From positions 17,651 through 43,145 of the forward strand of contig DNYS01000181.1 of NCBI GenBank assembly GCA_003506735.1: DNA of 25,495 nucleotides, written 5' to 3'. The notes below the pieces were generated by a model. It made no database searches. It was not told the origin of the DNA and saw only the letters and a program-made list of their open reading frames with translations. The first letter of the stretch is position 1; the number at the start of each line of letters is the position of its first letter. The stretch is from Nitrospinota bacterium. GTDB taxonomy: Bacteria > UBA8248. Below are positions 15,270 to 23,150 of this stretch, piece after piece. Position numbers and translations under genes: made by a program.

Positions 15270-16562
15270 TTGAAGCGGGCGGCATCGCGCACCCTCGCGT
15301 GCGCCTCAATCGCGCTCCCTCTCCTCCTCTCCCTGGCCTCGTGCGGCGGCCGGTCCGTGGGAACGAGCAAAACCGGCCCCTCCCTGTACGGGGCCGTCTT
15401 CGAAAACCCGGACGCGATCCGGACCTCTGGCATACGCAGCAAATCGGATGATACCGATTTCCGGCGGGCCCAGGAGTTTCACACCGCCCGGGCCTACCTT
15501 CGCTATATCGAGCGCCACCCGGACGGACGCCACACCAGGCAAGCGCGCCGCCAGGCCGAGCACCTTTCCTACCTCGACGCCATCGCCCGGAGGAGGCCCG
15601 CCGAGCTCAGGGATTTCTTTCGGAAATATCCCCAAAGTCCCTTCGCCTCTCAGGCCCGGGAAAGGCTCCAGGGCGTGGATTTCAAGGCGGTCCGCCAAAA
15701 GGATTCCATCCCTGCCTACCGGGCCTTTTTAAAGCGCCACAAGGGCGCGCCCTCCGAATGGACGGCCGCCGCCACCCAGCGGCTCGAGCGGCTCCTTCTC
15801 GATAAGGTGAAGCTGGGCGGAAAGGAGCTGGCCCTTTCGCGCTATATCTACGACAACCCCGGCTCCCCTTACATGGCCGAGGCCAAGGAGGCTTTGCGGA
15901 CTCTTGCCTTTGAGCGCGTGATGGCCTCGGCGGAGGAGGACGATTGGCTTCAATTCCTCCGCCGCTTCAAAGGCTCCGTGGAGGCGCGCCGCGTCGCGCG
16001 GCACATGCGGGAGGAAAGGCTCCGCGCCGCCGAGCGCTCGGGCAGCGCCTCGGCCCTCGAAAAATATCTTCTCCTCTATCCCCAAACCCCCCACAAGGGG
16101 CGGATACTCACCGCGCTCTCCTTGATGGCGCACGATCGGGCGAAAGAGGGGGGGCGGTGGGTGAAGGTGAAGATGGCCGAGATCGAAGTGTCCCGCCCCC
16201 TTCGGTGCAAGGAGTGCCCGGCCGCCCTCAGGATCCGGGGGACGCTGGCCAGCACCGACAAGGATTTTGCCTACGATGTGGTGCTCGAAGCCGTTCTCAT
16301 CGTAAAGGGAAAACGCTGCTGCGCCGCTTCCCACCGCGTGAGAGGGCTGGCGCCCGGCGAGAGGCGGGCGTTCTCGTTTCCGATCCCCGGAAAAGAGCCC
16401 AAGGGCCCACCTCCCGCCTTTCGGCTCCGGATCAAGAAGTGGAGCGCCTACCGGAACACCCCTCCGGGCGGGTTGAAGCACAAGCGCGAGATTCAGGCCT
16501 CGGGGGAAAAAGCCCCCGTCGACCGCTTCAAGCCGGTCCCCGTCCCGTCCCCGGGAAAATAA
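15270..16562 (+). CDS. Repeat-rich outer-envelope lipoprotein
   Basis: A 430-residue predicted lipoprotein. From TTG 15270 it reads MKRAASRTLACASIALPLLL and reaches the lipobox LASC (Cys25); GGGAGAGGGG (15255-15264) is 5 bases upstream. An earlier ATG 15204 overlaps the previous stop as ATGA but would place 46 residues before the cysteine. Residues about 65-300 hold several degenerate helical repeats of the TPR/BamD sort, each with a Y-(x)n-P-(x)n-A-R pattern, for example YLRYIERHPDGRHTRQARRQ and FFRKYPQSPFASQARERL. The last 120 residues look beta-rich and include a CKECP pair and a CC pair. Such proteins usually scaffold envelope complexes. Its link to the kinase-fold gene is by position only. 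Confidence 0.78.
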   Translation: MKRAASRTLACASIALPLLLSLASCGGRSVGTSKTGPSLYGAVFENPDAIRTSGIRSKSDDTDFRRAQEFHTARAYLRYIERHPDGRHTRQARRQAEHLSYLDAIARRRPAELRDFFRKYPQSPFASQARERLQGVDFKAVRQKDSIPAYRAFLKRHKGAPSEWTAAATQRLERLLLDKVKLGGKELALSRYIYDNPGSPYMAEAKEALRTLAFERVMASAEEDDWLQFLRRFKGSVEARRVARHMREERLRAAERSGSASALEKYLLLYPQTPHKGRILTALSLMAHDRAKEGGRWVKVKMAEIEVSRPLRCKECPAALRIRGTLASTDKDFAYDVVLEAVLIVKGKRCCAASHRVRGLAPGERRAFSFPIPGKEPKGPPPAFRLRIKKWSAYRNTPPGGLKHKREIQASGEKAPVDRFKPVPVPSPGK

Positions 16563-16617
16563 AGATCGCGCGGCGCGCCGAATGCCCGCCGCCCGGTTTC
16601 ATCCTCTTCACCCCCCG

Positions 16618-17562
16618 TCAACCCCGCGGGGGTTTCCGCGTCCATAGGCGCGGCCGGTTCACTTTCTTGAGATTCGAGGAAATGAAGCGGCACAGCGGCG
16701 GGTTCCCGGCGAGGAGGGACTGGCGCCATTTCCGGGCGGCGTCGATGTTTTTCGGAAGTTGATCGGGCGGGAAAAACGCCTCGAAGGAATCCCAGCGGTC
16801 GGTTCCCCCGCGGCGGACCATGGGATCGCCGCCGGCCTCCCGGACGATGAGGACGCCCGCCGCCACGTCCCAGATGCTGGGCGCGCCGAACAGCGCATAG
16901 TGGAGCCCCCCGCGCGCCACCAGGGCCAGCTCGTAGGAGATCGAGCCCGTCGCCCGGATCTCTCCCATGCCCGATTTCAGCGGCCCCGTCGGGCGGAACT
17001 GCATCCAGTAGGCGCCGGGCAGGCTGGCGATCCGCTTGCCGGTCGGCTTATCGTCCCCGGCCACCTCGATGGGACGATCCCCCCGGTAGGCGCCGCCGCC
17101 CTCCCAGGCGCGGTAGATGACCCCGCCCTCGCCGGTCGAGGATTTGGGCGCGGATTCGGGCGTGAAAATGGCCCCGGCCACCGGGCGGCCGTTGCGGAGG
17201 ACCCCCACCGAGCATCCCCAAACCGAGAGGCCGTTCAGGAAGTTTTTCGTCCCGTCCAGTGGATCCAGCACCCAAAGATATTCGGCGATTTCGCGCTCCC
17301 CCTCCCGCTTGGCCTCGTCCTTGTCCTTGGGTTTTTCCTCGCCCAGGACGGCGTGCCCCGGGTAGCGGGCGGCGATGGCTTGGGTGAGAAAGGCCTGGCT
17401 CGCGGTGTCGGCTTCGCTGACGGGGTCGGTCTTGGCCTTGTTTTTATAATCCACCTCGACGCGCTTGCCGAACAGGCCGAGGAGAATATCGCCGGCCCCT
17501 TGCGCGAAATCCACGGCGGCAGCGGCGAGTTCTTCGGGCGAATGCGCGGGGGAGGAGTTCAT
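16618..17562 (-). CDS. Inositol monophosphatase family protein
   Basis: A 314-residue Mg-dependent, lithium-sensitive-type phosphatase (IMPase/CysQ/FBPase superfamily). The metal ligands are present: Glu75-Glu76 in LGEEKP, Asp100 and Asp103 in WVLDPLDGTKNF, and Asp232 in IWDVAAG. It removes phosphate from a small sugar, polyol or nucleotide. ATG 17562 overlaps the stop of the upstream Ldh_2 gene as ATGA, so translation is probably coupled. It is the last gene of a six-gene minus-strand run and converges with the lipoprotein gene 55 bases away. The 60 residues after the WD motif are longer than in most relatives. Possible roles are inositol phosphate, 3'-phosphoadenosine 5'-phosphate or sugar-phosphate hydrolysis. 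Confidence 0.9.
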   Translation of the reverse strand: MNSSPAHSPEELAAAAVDFAQGAGDILLGLFGKRVEVDYKNKAKTDPVSEADTASQAFLTQAIAARYPGHAVLGEEKPKDKDEAKREGEREIAEYLWVLDPLDGTKNFLNGLSVWGCSVGVLRNGRPVAGAIFTPESAPKSSTGEGGVIYRAWEGGGAYRGDRPIEVAGDDKPTGKRIASLPGAYWMQFRPTGPLKSGMGEIRATGSISYELALVARGGLHYALFGAPSIWDVAAGVLIVREAGGDPMVRRGGTDRWDSFEAFFPPDQLPKNIDAARKWRQSLLAGNPPLCRFISSNLKKVNRPRLWTRKPPRG

Positions 17563-18608
17563 TCGAAGGTTTCCATCTCGGGGATGCCGATTTGCCCGGC
17601 GAGTTCGGCGAGTTCCGCATAGCGCTCCGGGAGCAGGGGGATCCCGGCGGTCCGCCGCTCCTCGGCGCGCTCGTACTCCATCTCGCCCGGCATGAAGATG
17701 CGCTCGACGCCGGCCGCCCTCGGGGAGAGGCGGAGGAGGGCGCACAGTGCCGTCACCGCCGCGCTGAATTCGGCCAGCGGTACGAGCGCCTCGATGCGGA
17801 TCGCGCCGAAGAAATGCGTCACGTTTCCCGGTTCGGTGTGGTTCATGATGCCGATGATGTTGTGGCTGTGGGCCCCGCCCGTCAGGGAGCCCAGGACGGC
17901 ATCGATGGCGACGGAGAGCCCCACGCCCTTGTAGCCGGCTATCGCGGTGAGCGAGCCCGACTGGAGCACCTCGCCGGGATCGGTGGTCGGCCTTCCCTCC
18001 GAATCGACGCCCCAGCCCTCGGGGATGGTTTTTCCCGCCCTGTGGGCCTGGAGTATGTATCCGCGCGCGACGGTGCTGAGGGCCATGTCCAGGACGATGG
18101 GCGGATCGCCGGGGACGGCGATGGAGACGGGGTTGTTTCCCAGGATTTTCTCCTTGCCGCCTGCCGGGGCGATGGTCTTGACCGCGTTCGTGGTGACGAA
18201 ACCGGCCATCCCCCGGCGCACCGCCATTTCGGCGAAGGTGCCCGCCGCGCCGAAGTGGTTGCTTCGGCTCATCACGACGATTCCGACGTTGTGGTTTTCG
18301 GCCCGGTCGAGGCATTCCTCCATTCCCCTCCGGGAGACGACCTGGCCCATGCCGTTGTCGCCATCGAGGAGGGCGAGCGCCCCCGCGTCCTTCACGACCC
18401 GCACCTCGGGGCGAGTGTTGATGGCCCCCGTCTCCAGGCGCCGCATGTAGTCGGGAATCCGGATGACGCCGTGGCTCGACGTTCCCCGGAGCTCGGCCTG
18501 GGCCAGGGTCTCGGCGGTCCAGGCGGCGTCGCCCTCCGGCATCCCCGCATGGACGAAAATTTGGGTGACAAACCGCCTGACCTCTTCCGCTTTGACGAGC
18601 CGGCTCAT
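17559..18608 (-). CDS. Ldh_2-family malate/L-lactate/sulfolactate-type dehydrogenase (copy 1)
   Basis: A 349-residue NAD(P)-dependent 2-hydroxyacid dehydrogenase of the Ldh_2 family. The family includes malate, ureidoglycolate and (R)-sulfolactate (ComC) dehydrogenases and is unrelated to classical lactate dehydrogenase. Visible family elements are LRGTSSHGVIR (His46), SRSNHFG (His118), ILGNNPVSIAVPG and DMALSTVARGYI. It is a paralogue of the copy at 20968-22017, which has the same length. The carboxyl-terminal segment ends EMETFE and its stop overlaps the phosphatase start. ATG 18608 begins 30 bases after the methyltransferase-like gene. Its place in one run with the lyase suggests it makes or consumes that enzyme's 2-hydroxyacid substrate. 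Confidence 0.9.
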   Translation of the reverse strand: MSRLVKAEEVRRFVTQIFVHAGMPEGDAAWTAETLAQAELRGTSSHGVIRIPDYMRRLETGAINTRPEVRVVKDAGALALLDGDNGMGQVVSRRGMEECLDRAENHNVGIVVMSRSNHFGAAGTFAEMAVRRGMAGFVTTNAVKTIAPAGGKEKILGNNPVSIAVPGDPPIVLDMALSTVARGYILQAHRAGKTIPEGWGVDSEGRPTTDPGEVLQSGSLTAIAGYKGVGLSVAIDAVLGSLTGGAHSHNIIGIMNHTEPGNVTHFFGAIRIEALVPLAEFSAAVTALCALLRLSPRAAGVERIFMPGEMEYERAEERRTAGIPLLPERYAELAELAGQIGIPEMETFE

Positions 18609-18638
18609 CCCGCCCTCCTCAAATGATCGGCCATGATT

Positions 18639-19256
18639 TCAGGGTGCCTGGCGCGTGAGGAGGAACGCCGCGCCGTGGCGGGCGTGCTCGTCGGCGGTCA
18701 CCTCCGAGAGATAGTCGCTCCGCGAGACCGACCAGCGATCGGCCTCCCCGATGGGGGCGGCGCGCCATGCCGGATTCCGCCAGAGGGCCCCGCTCCCCGC
18801 GAAGCCCGGCCCCGTTTGCACGATCGCCAGATACCAGCGCACGCCCGGATCGGCCAGGATCATTTCTTCCGCGCCCGAATCGAAGGGAAGCCAGCAGGAA
18901 AGGACCAGATCGGGGCGGTGCCGCTCCAGGGCCTCGCGCGCCCCGAGCCGCTCGACCCCGCCCAGCCGCACGCTTCCGCCCTCCGGGCCGGGACCCGCTG
19001 AGCCGGTCCCGGCGGGGTCGGTTAAGGCAAAGGGAATGCCTCTCTCGATGAGGGCGCGCCCCAGCTCTCCCGATCCCGCGCCCACCTCGACGGGTCTCTC
19101 CGCCCCGAGGGGAAGGATCGCCCCCGCCAGCGCGTCCACCCACTCGGCGGTGGGAAGCTGATAGATCTCCAGCCGCTCGCAGTAGGAGAGCCAGCCCTCG
19201 CCGCCCTCCTCCCCGGCGAGCAGGACCAGCGCATCCGCATAGCCGATCAACGGCAC
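18639..19256 (-). CDS. SAM-dependent methyltransferase-like protein
   Basis: A 205-residue protein with a weak class I methyltransferase look. PVEVGAGSGELGRALIERG (about residues 55-73) is a good motif I for S-adenosylmethionine binding. FALTDPAGTG fits the acidic loop after strand 2, and RPDLVLSCWLPFD fits the motif IV region. I do not recognise the acceptor substrate. The GTG start at 19256 lies 20 bases after the UxaA-type gene and has only a poor Shine-Dalgarno, so the exact start is uncertain. It sits between the lyase and an Ldh_2 gene in the operon. Parts of the protein are GC-driven and low in complexity, but the reading frame is intact. Confidence 0.65.
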   Translation of the reverse strand: MPLIGYADALVLLAGEEGGEGWLSYCERLEIYQLPTAEWVDALAGAILPLGAERPVEVGAGSGELGRALIERGIPFALTDPAGTGSAGPGPEGGSVRLGGVERLGAREALERHRPDLVLSCWLPFDSGAEEMILADPGVRWYLAIVQTGPGFAGSGALWRNPAWRAAPIGEADRWSVSRSDYLSEVTADEHARHGAAFLLTRQAP

Positions 19257-19276
19257 GCTCTTGGCCCGCGAATTTT

Positions 19277-20476
19277 CTAGACGCTGGGCCCGACGCGGGT
19301 GATGGCGAAGGCGTTGTCCTCGTGGAGGATCTCGGCCTTGGTCATCTTACCGCTGGCGACGTCGATCACCTCGTCATAGACGCGCCGCCCGGCAACCTCG
19401 ATGGGGGTCCCGGTGAAAATGTCCGTCACGTCCACGTCGAGCGTGTCCCGCTGGAGTTTTGCCGAGACGGGGTTTCCCGTGATGCGCAGGGTGCTCATGA
19501 GCGGGTGGTTGATGGTATGGCCGCCGCCGGTCGAGAAGATCAGGACCTGGGCCCCCCCGCCCGCGATGCCGGTGATGGATTCGCCGCCGTGGCCGGGCGT
19601 GTCCATGACGTGGAGGCCCGGGATCCGCTTCGCCCGCTGGGCGTAGGGGATGACGTCCACGATGGGGGCCGAGCCCGCCTTCTGGATGGCGCCCAGCGAT
19701 TTTTCCTCGATGGTGGAGAGGCCGCCCTCGATGTTGTCGCCGGTGGGCTGGCTGCCGCGCAGGTCCACGCCGCAGGCGAGAATGTCCGCTTCCATCTTGC
19801 TGACCATCGCCCAGATTTTCCTGCCCAGGGCGGGGCGGACGCATTTCGCGGCCAGCACGTCCTCGCCCCCCATCATCTCGGTCGTCTCGGCGAGCAGCGC
19901 CCGGCCGCCGAGCTTGATGACCTGATCGGTCACCCAGCCGGTGGCCTTGTTGTGCGAAATGCCCGAGGTCGTGTCCGAGGTGCCGCAGTTGAGGCCGAGG
20001 AGGAGCTTGGAGACGGGGACCTCCCGGCGGCGCTCGTTGGTGAGCTCCCGGATCATTTCCATTCCGATGCGCGTGACCTGGGCGGTGGCCTCGATGGCCC
20101 CTCCGCTCAGGCGGATGTTGACCGCCTCGACGCGCTTGCCCGTCTTGGCGATCTCGTGGGCGATCTCATCGGCGGTGCAGCCCTCCTCGCGGTGGTGGTC
20201 GATGACGATGACGGCCCCGGCGTTGGCGTTCTGGCCGTGGGCGACGAGGGTGTCGAAGGTGCGCTTGAGATCGGGCGCAATCTGGCACCGGCCCAGGGGG
20301 TGGGTGATGGCGACGCTGTGGCGCAGGGTGCGCGTGACGCGCTCGCAGGTGGGGTTGGCGTAGAGGGTGCCGCTCAGGAGCAAGAGATAGTTGCGCGCGC
20401 CCACGTCGCCGTTCTCGCGGGGGAAGGCGAACCAGGTCTTGCGCAGCCGGGGCGCCGGTGTTTTTCTTCTGGCCAT
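19277..20476 (-). CDS. UxaA/SuyB-type lyase, large subunit
   Basis: A 399-residue protein equal to the C-terminal part of altronate dehydratase UxaA and to the beta subunit of (R)-sulfolactate sulfo-lyase SuyB. Family blocks include FPRENGDVGARNYLLLLSG near the start, HPLGRCQIAPD, LGLNCGTSDTTSGISHNKA with a conserved cysteine, and QPTGDNIEGGLSTIEEKSLG. These enzymes eliminate water from an aldonate, or sulfite from sulfolactate, usually with iron. The small SAF-domain subunit is encoded just 13 bases upstream. Two flanking Ldh_2 dehydrogenases favour a 2-hydroxyacid substrate. I cannot separate SuyB from split UxaA by eye, so no symbol is given. Confidence 0.88.
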   Translation of the reverse strand: MARRKTPAPRLRKTWFAFPRENGDVGARNYLLLLSGTLYANPTCERVTRTLRHSVAITHPLGRCQIAPDLKRTFDTLVAHGQNANAGAVIVIDHHREEGCTADEIAHEIAKTGKRVEAVNIRLSGGAIEATAQVTRIGMEMIRELTNERRREVPVSKLLLGLNCGTSDTTSGISHNKATGWVTDQVIKLGGRALLAETTEMMGGEDVLAAKCVRPALGRKIWAMVSKMEADILACGVDLRGSQPTGDNIEGGLSTIEEKSLGAIQKAGSAPIVDVIPYAQRAKRIPGLHVMDTPGHGGESITGIAGGGAQVLIFSTGGGHTINHPLMSTLRITGNPVSAKLQRDTLDVDVTDIFTGTPIEVAGRRVYDEVIDVASGKMTKAEILHEDNAFAITRVGPSV

Positions 20477-20489
20477 CGAATGGGCCTCC

Positions 20490-20789
20490 TTAGTTATTTT
20501 CGAGGTCGCCGCGGCCCCGGTTGCTTTCGAGATTGTGGATGTGAATGTAGTCGCCCACCTGGATGTCCTTGCTGGCCGAGCCGATCGAGAGACCGTACTT
20601 GAGGCACTGATCGCCCTTCTTCATCCCCTTGACGCAAATCTTGTGGGCGAAGGGAATGTTTTGCTTGGCCTTGATCTTTTTCGATTTCCGGCCGTCCCGC
20701 ATGAGTTCCACCGTCTCGCCGCGCTTGACGGCGGAAATACAGGTGGCGACGTGGTCCGTCTTGTCGATGATCATGGCGACTTTTGCCAC
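20490..20789 (-). CDS. SAF-domain small subunit of UxaA/SuyA-type lyase
   Basis: A 99-residue protein corresponding to the UxaA N-terminal SAF domain or to SuyA. The hallmarks are DHVATCISAVKRGE, IPFAHKICVKGMKKGD, KYGLSIGSASKDIQVGDY and the closing IHIHNLES with paired histidines. It works with the large subunit encoded 13 bases downstream. GTG 20789 is chosen because GGAGGA ends 5 bases before it; ATG 20816 is in frame but lacks such a site. The 178-base gap between it and the Ldh_2 copy 2 gene could hold a promoter, but I see no convincing -35/-10 pair, only a 6-bp hairpin (20931-20936 with 20950-20955). Separate subunits are the arrangement seen for SuyAB and for split altronate dehydratases. 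Confidence 0.88.
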   Translation of the reverse strand: MAKVAMIIDKTDHVATCISAVKRGETVELMRDGRKSKKIKAKQNIPFAHKICVKGMKKGDQCLKYGLSIGSASKDIQVGDYIHIHNLESNRGRGDLENN

Positions 20790-20967
20790 AGCGATCCTCC
20801 GGTGATGGTGAACCATTCCGCCGGCCGCGCCCCGCGGGCGATGCCGGATCGAAAAAAATAACGTGGAAATTGGAACCGCGCCTACATTACCGCAATGGCG
20901 GAGCGATGTTCAAGGAATGCGCGGCGGATGCGCCCGGGGTTTCAAGGGGCGGGCGCCGGGAAAACGA

Positions 20968-22017
20968 TCAGGGCGCGGCGGGGGGATCGATGCCGAGCTC
21001 GCCCGCGATGCGGCAAAGATCCCCGAACAAAGCTTCCTTGAGCGGGATTCCGTTTTTGAGGAACGCGGTGTAGCGGCGGTGGGACCCCTCGCCGGGAATG
21101 CGAATTTCATCGAAATTGGGCGCGAGGGGCGACGCCTTGACGCGCCGGACGGTCTCGTCCACCGCCGCCTGATAGTCTCCGCCCAGGCACCGCACCGGGT
21201 CGATCGCGATCGCGAGCAGGGGCAGGGCGAATGGGCGCTCCTCGTCGAGCCAGTCGGGCTGATCGGCCTCGAATCCGTTTCCGCTGAGGGCCGAGGTGAG
21301 GAAGCTGAACATGAGGGCCAAACCGTACCCCTTGTGTTCGCCCAGCGGGAGCATGGTCCCCTTGGCGCCCAGGGCGGCGTCCGTCGTGGGGCGGCCCTCG
21401 GAGTCGAGCGCCCAGCCCTCGGGTATCGGCTCGCCGGCCCTTGCGGCGAGGAGGACATACCCGCGCGCGACCTTCGAGGTCGCCATGTCGAAAATGATCG
21501 GGAACTCCTGGTTCGAGGGAATGGCGAAGGCGACCGGGTTGTTTCCGAGCATGCGCCCGGCCCCGCCCCAGGGGGCGAGGTTTCCGGCCGCGCCGCTGAT
21601 GACGATGCCGATCATGCCCTTTTTTAGCGCCAGGGCGGCCAGGTAGCCGATGTGGCCCGTGTGGGAGGAGCGGCGCAGGGCGGCGGCCCCGAAGCCTCCG
21701 GCCTCGGCCTTTTCCATAGCGATCTCCATCGCCCGGCTCCCCACGACGGCGCTCATCCCCAGGTCTCCGTCCAGGAGCGAGAACGCCGGAAGATCCGTGA
21801 TCGTCTTGATGTCGGGCCGCGGGTTGGCCGTCCCCCGCCGGAGGCGGCTGACGAAGACCCCGAAGCGCACGCACCCGTGCGAGCCGACCCCCCGGAGCTC
21901 GGCGTCCACGGTCTGGGCCGCGCACTTGGCCGCATCGCCCGGGGGGAGCCCGAGCGCCGCGTAGGCGCGGGCGAGGAAGGCGTGAAGCGTCTCGGCCGGG
22001 AGCGTTATGTCCGCCAT
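20968..22017 (-). CDS. Ldh_2-family malate/L-lactate/sulfolactate-type dehydrogenase (copy 2)
   Basis: A 349-residue NAD(P)-dependent dehydrogenase, paralogous to copy 1 and of equal length. It shares LRGVGSHGCVR (His47), RRSSHTGHIGYL (His119), MLGNNPVAFAIPS, DMATSKVARGYVL and EGWALDSEGRPTTD with that copy. The family's partners include malate, sulfolactate and ureidoglycolate. ATG 22017 has GAGGA about 6 bases upstream; the frame extends to 22182 but no site supports it. It is the first gene of the minus-strand run and diverges from an SDR gene across a 216-base gap. Two related enzymes of this family beside one lyase may act on opposite stereoisomers or on two steps of one route; that is inference. 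Confidence 0.9.
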   Translation of the reverse strand: MADITLPAETLHAFLARAYAALGLPPGDAAKCAAQTVDAELRGVGSHGCVRFGVFVSRLRRGTANPRPDIKTITDLPAFSLLDGDLGMSAVVGSRAMEIAMEKAEAGGFGAAALRRSSHTGHIGYLAALALKKGMIGIVISGAAGNLAPWGGAGRMLGNNPVAFAIPSNQEFPIIFDMATSKVARGYVLLAARAGEPIPEGWALDSEGRPTTDAALGAKGTMLPLGEHKGYGLALMFSFLTSALSGNGFEADQPDWLDEERPFALPLLAIAIDPVRCLGGDYQAAVDETVRRVKASPLAPNFDEIRIPGEGSHRRYTAFLKNGIPLKEALFGDLCRIAGELGIDPPAAP

Positions 22018-22092
22018 GGTTTTCCTCAGATGGTGATAGAGACTGTGGAAAGAGACTGAAGGCATACCATATTCGCGGGGTCCGGTCTCGCC

Positions 22093-22121
22093 TTGGTGCG
22101 GGGGGCGAATGGCGTTATATA
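22093..22121 (+). promoter_or_regulatory. Candidate promoter for the SDR gene
   Basis: TTGGTG (22093-22098) and TATATA (22116-22121) are separated by 17 bases. Transcription would start near 22128, giving a leader of about 105 bases before ATG 22234. The rest of the 22018-22233 gap shows no other element, and I find no clear promoter for the divergent Ldh_2 gene. Confidence 0.45.
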
Positions 22122-22233
22122 GAGAGTCACCGAAAAACGAGGGGAAGCGGACCGGGGAGCGAAGCCGCCGCCCGGTCCGCATGAATTTTTCGGACGATTT
22201 TTTTTATCAATCCCATTGGGAAAGGGGTTTGGC

Positions 22234-23022
22234 ATGGATCTAGGCTTGAAGGGAAAACGAGCGATCGTCACCGGCGCCAGCCGGGGCATCGGCCGCGAGG
22301 TCGCACTTCAGTTGGGAAGGGAGGGCGCGCGGGTCTGCGTGACGGCGCGCGATGAGGCTCTTCTCGAAACGGCGGTGAGCGAAATCAACGCCGCCGGCGG
22401 CGAGGGCATGTCGGTCTCTTCCGATCTGACTTCGCTCGATGGGTGCAAAAAGGTGGTGGACGCCGTCGCCGAAAAATTCGGCGGGGTGGATATTCTGGTC
22501 AACTGCGCCGGCGCGGCCAAGGGCGGCGATATCCTCGATCTCGACGTGGATCTATTCACCGACGCCCTCAGCCTGAAAACCTTCGGCTACATCCGCATGG
22601 CCCAGCTCACCGTCCCGCACATGAAAAAGGGCGGATGGGGGCGGATCATCAACGTGTGCGGCGGCGCGGGCGCCAGCCCGGCCCGGGGCAACCTGCCCAC
22701 CAGCTTCGCCAACATCACCGTTCTCAACTCCTCGCGGGGCCTCTCCGACGCTGTTGCGGGCGACGGGATCATCGTCAACAACATCTGCCCCGGCATGACG
22801 AACACCCAGCGCGCGCGCGACCTCACCCAGGCCGCCGCCGACAAGGCGGGCAAGGATGTCGAGGAAGTTTTGAAAGAGCGGGGCGCCAAGACCCCGGCGG
22901 GCCGGATTTGCGAGCCCGGGGAAATCGGCAAGATGGCCGCCTTCCTGGCGTCCGAGACGAATTCCTACTCGTTCGGAAGCTCCATCTACATGGACGGCGG
23001 CGCCCGGCGCGGCACGCCCTAA
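22234..23022 (+). CDS. SDR-fold protein lacking the catalytic tetrad
   Basis: A 262-residue protein with an SDR Rossmann fold and an intact cofactor motif, TGASRGIG (13-20), plus NCAG (90-93) and a proper family ending (GSSIYMDGG). Every catalytic position is changed: Asn to Ser113 (LSLKT), Ser to Gly143 (IINVCGG), Tyr to Phe158 and Lys to Thr162 (SFANIT). It may bind NAD(P)H without classical SDR chemistry, use a different mechanism, or serve a structural role. ATG 22234 has GGGAAAGGGG just upstream; TTG 22216 is an in-frame alternative. It diverges from Ldh_2 copy 2 and is followed by a strong terminator, so it is probably a single-gene unit. Confidence 0.85.
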   Translation: MDLGLKGKRAIVTGASRGIGREVALQLGREGARVCVTARDEALLETAVSEINAAGGEGMSVSSDLTSLDGCKKVVDAVAEKFGGVDILVNCAGAAKGGDILDLDVDLFTDALSLKTFGYIRMAQLTVPHMKKGGWGRIINVCGGAGASPARGNLPTSFANITVLNSSRGLSDAVAGDGIIVNNICPGMTNTQRARDLTQAAADKAGKDVEEVLKERGAKTPAGRICEPGEIGKMAAFLASETNSYSFGSSIYMDGGARRGTP

Positions 23023-23034
23023 GCGGGATTTTAA

Positions 23035-23067
23035 AAAAGGCCCGGCGCGATTCGCTCCGGGCCTTTT
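23035..23067. terminator. Intrinsic terminator after the SDR gene
   Basis: AAAAGGCCCGG (23035-23045) pairs perfectly with CCGGGCCTTTT (23057-23067), and a small GCG-ATT-CGC stem sits in the 11-base loop. T-runs follow the stem on the plus strand, and A-runs precede it, so it could work in both directions. It begins 12 bases after the SDR stop codon. Confidence 0.85.
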
Positions 23068-23112
23068 CGTTCCGCTCCCGGCCGTTTTGCTCCGCTCCGG
23101 GCCGGTTTGTTC
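23053..23112 (+). repeat. Three tandem 20-bp repeats derived from the terminator arm
   Basis: Units 23053-23072, 23073-23092 and 23093-23112 are exactly 20 bases each and begin CGCTCC. Units 1 and 3, and units 2 and 3, each match at 17 of 20 positions. The first unit contains the 3' arm of the terminator. The block ends 38 bases before the ATG of the next gene. Confidence 0.75.
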
Positions 23113-23150
23113 GAAAACATCATTTCCTTATTCCAGGAGAATTTTGAGGC

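Noticed and set aside
17592..18626. A 344-codon plus-strand frame opposite Ldh_2 copy 1
   Set aside because: The opposite frame has conserved dehydrogenase motifs; this one has none.
19322..20602. A 426-codon plus-strand frame opposite the lyase genes
   Set aside because: It is antisense to the well-supported UxaA/SuyB-type subunit and shows low-complexity Gly/Asp/Val content typical of shadows.
20931..20955. 6-bp CGCCCG/CGGGCG hairpin as a terminator for Ldh_2 copy 2
   Set aside because: There is a 13-base loop and no T-run on the minus strand, so it is not a convincing terminator.
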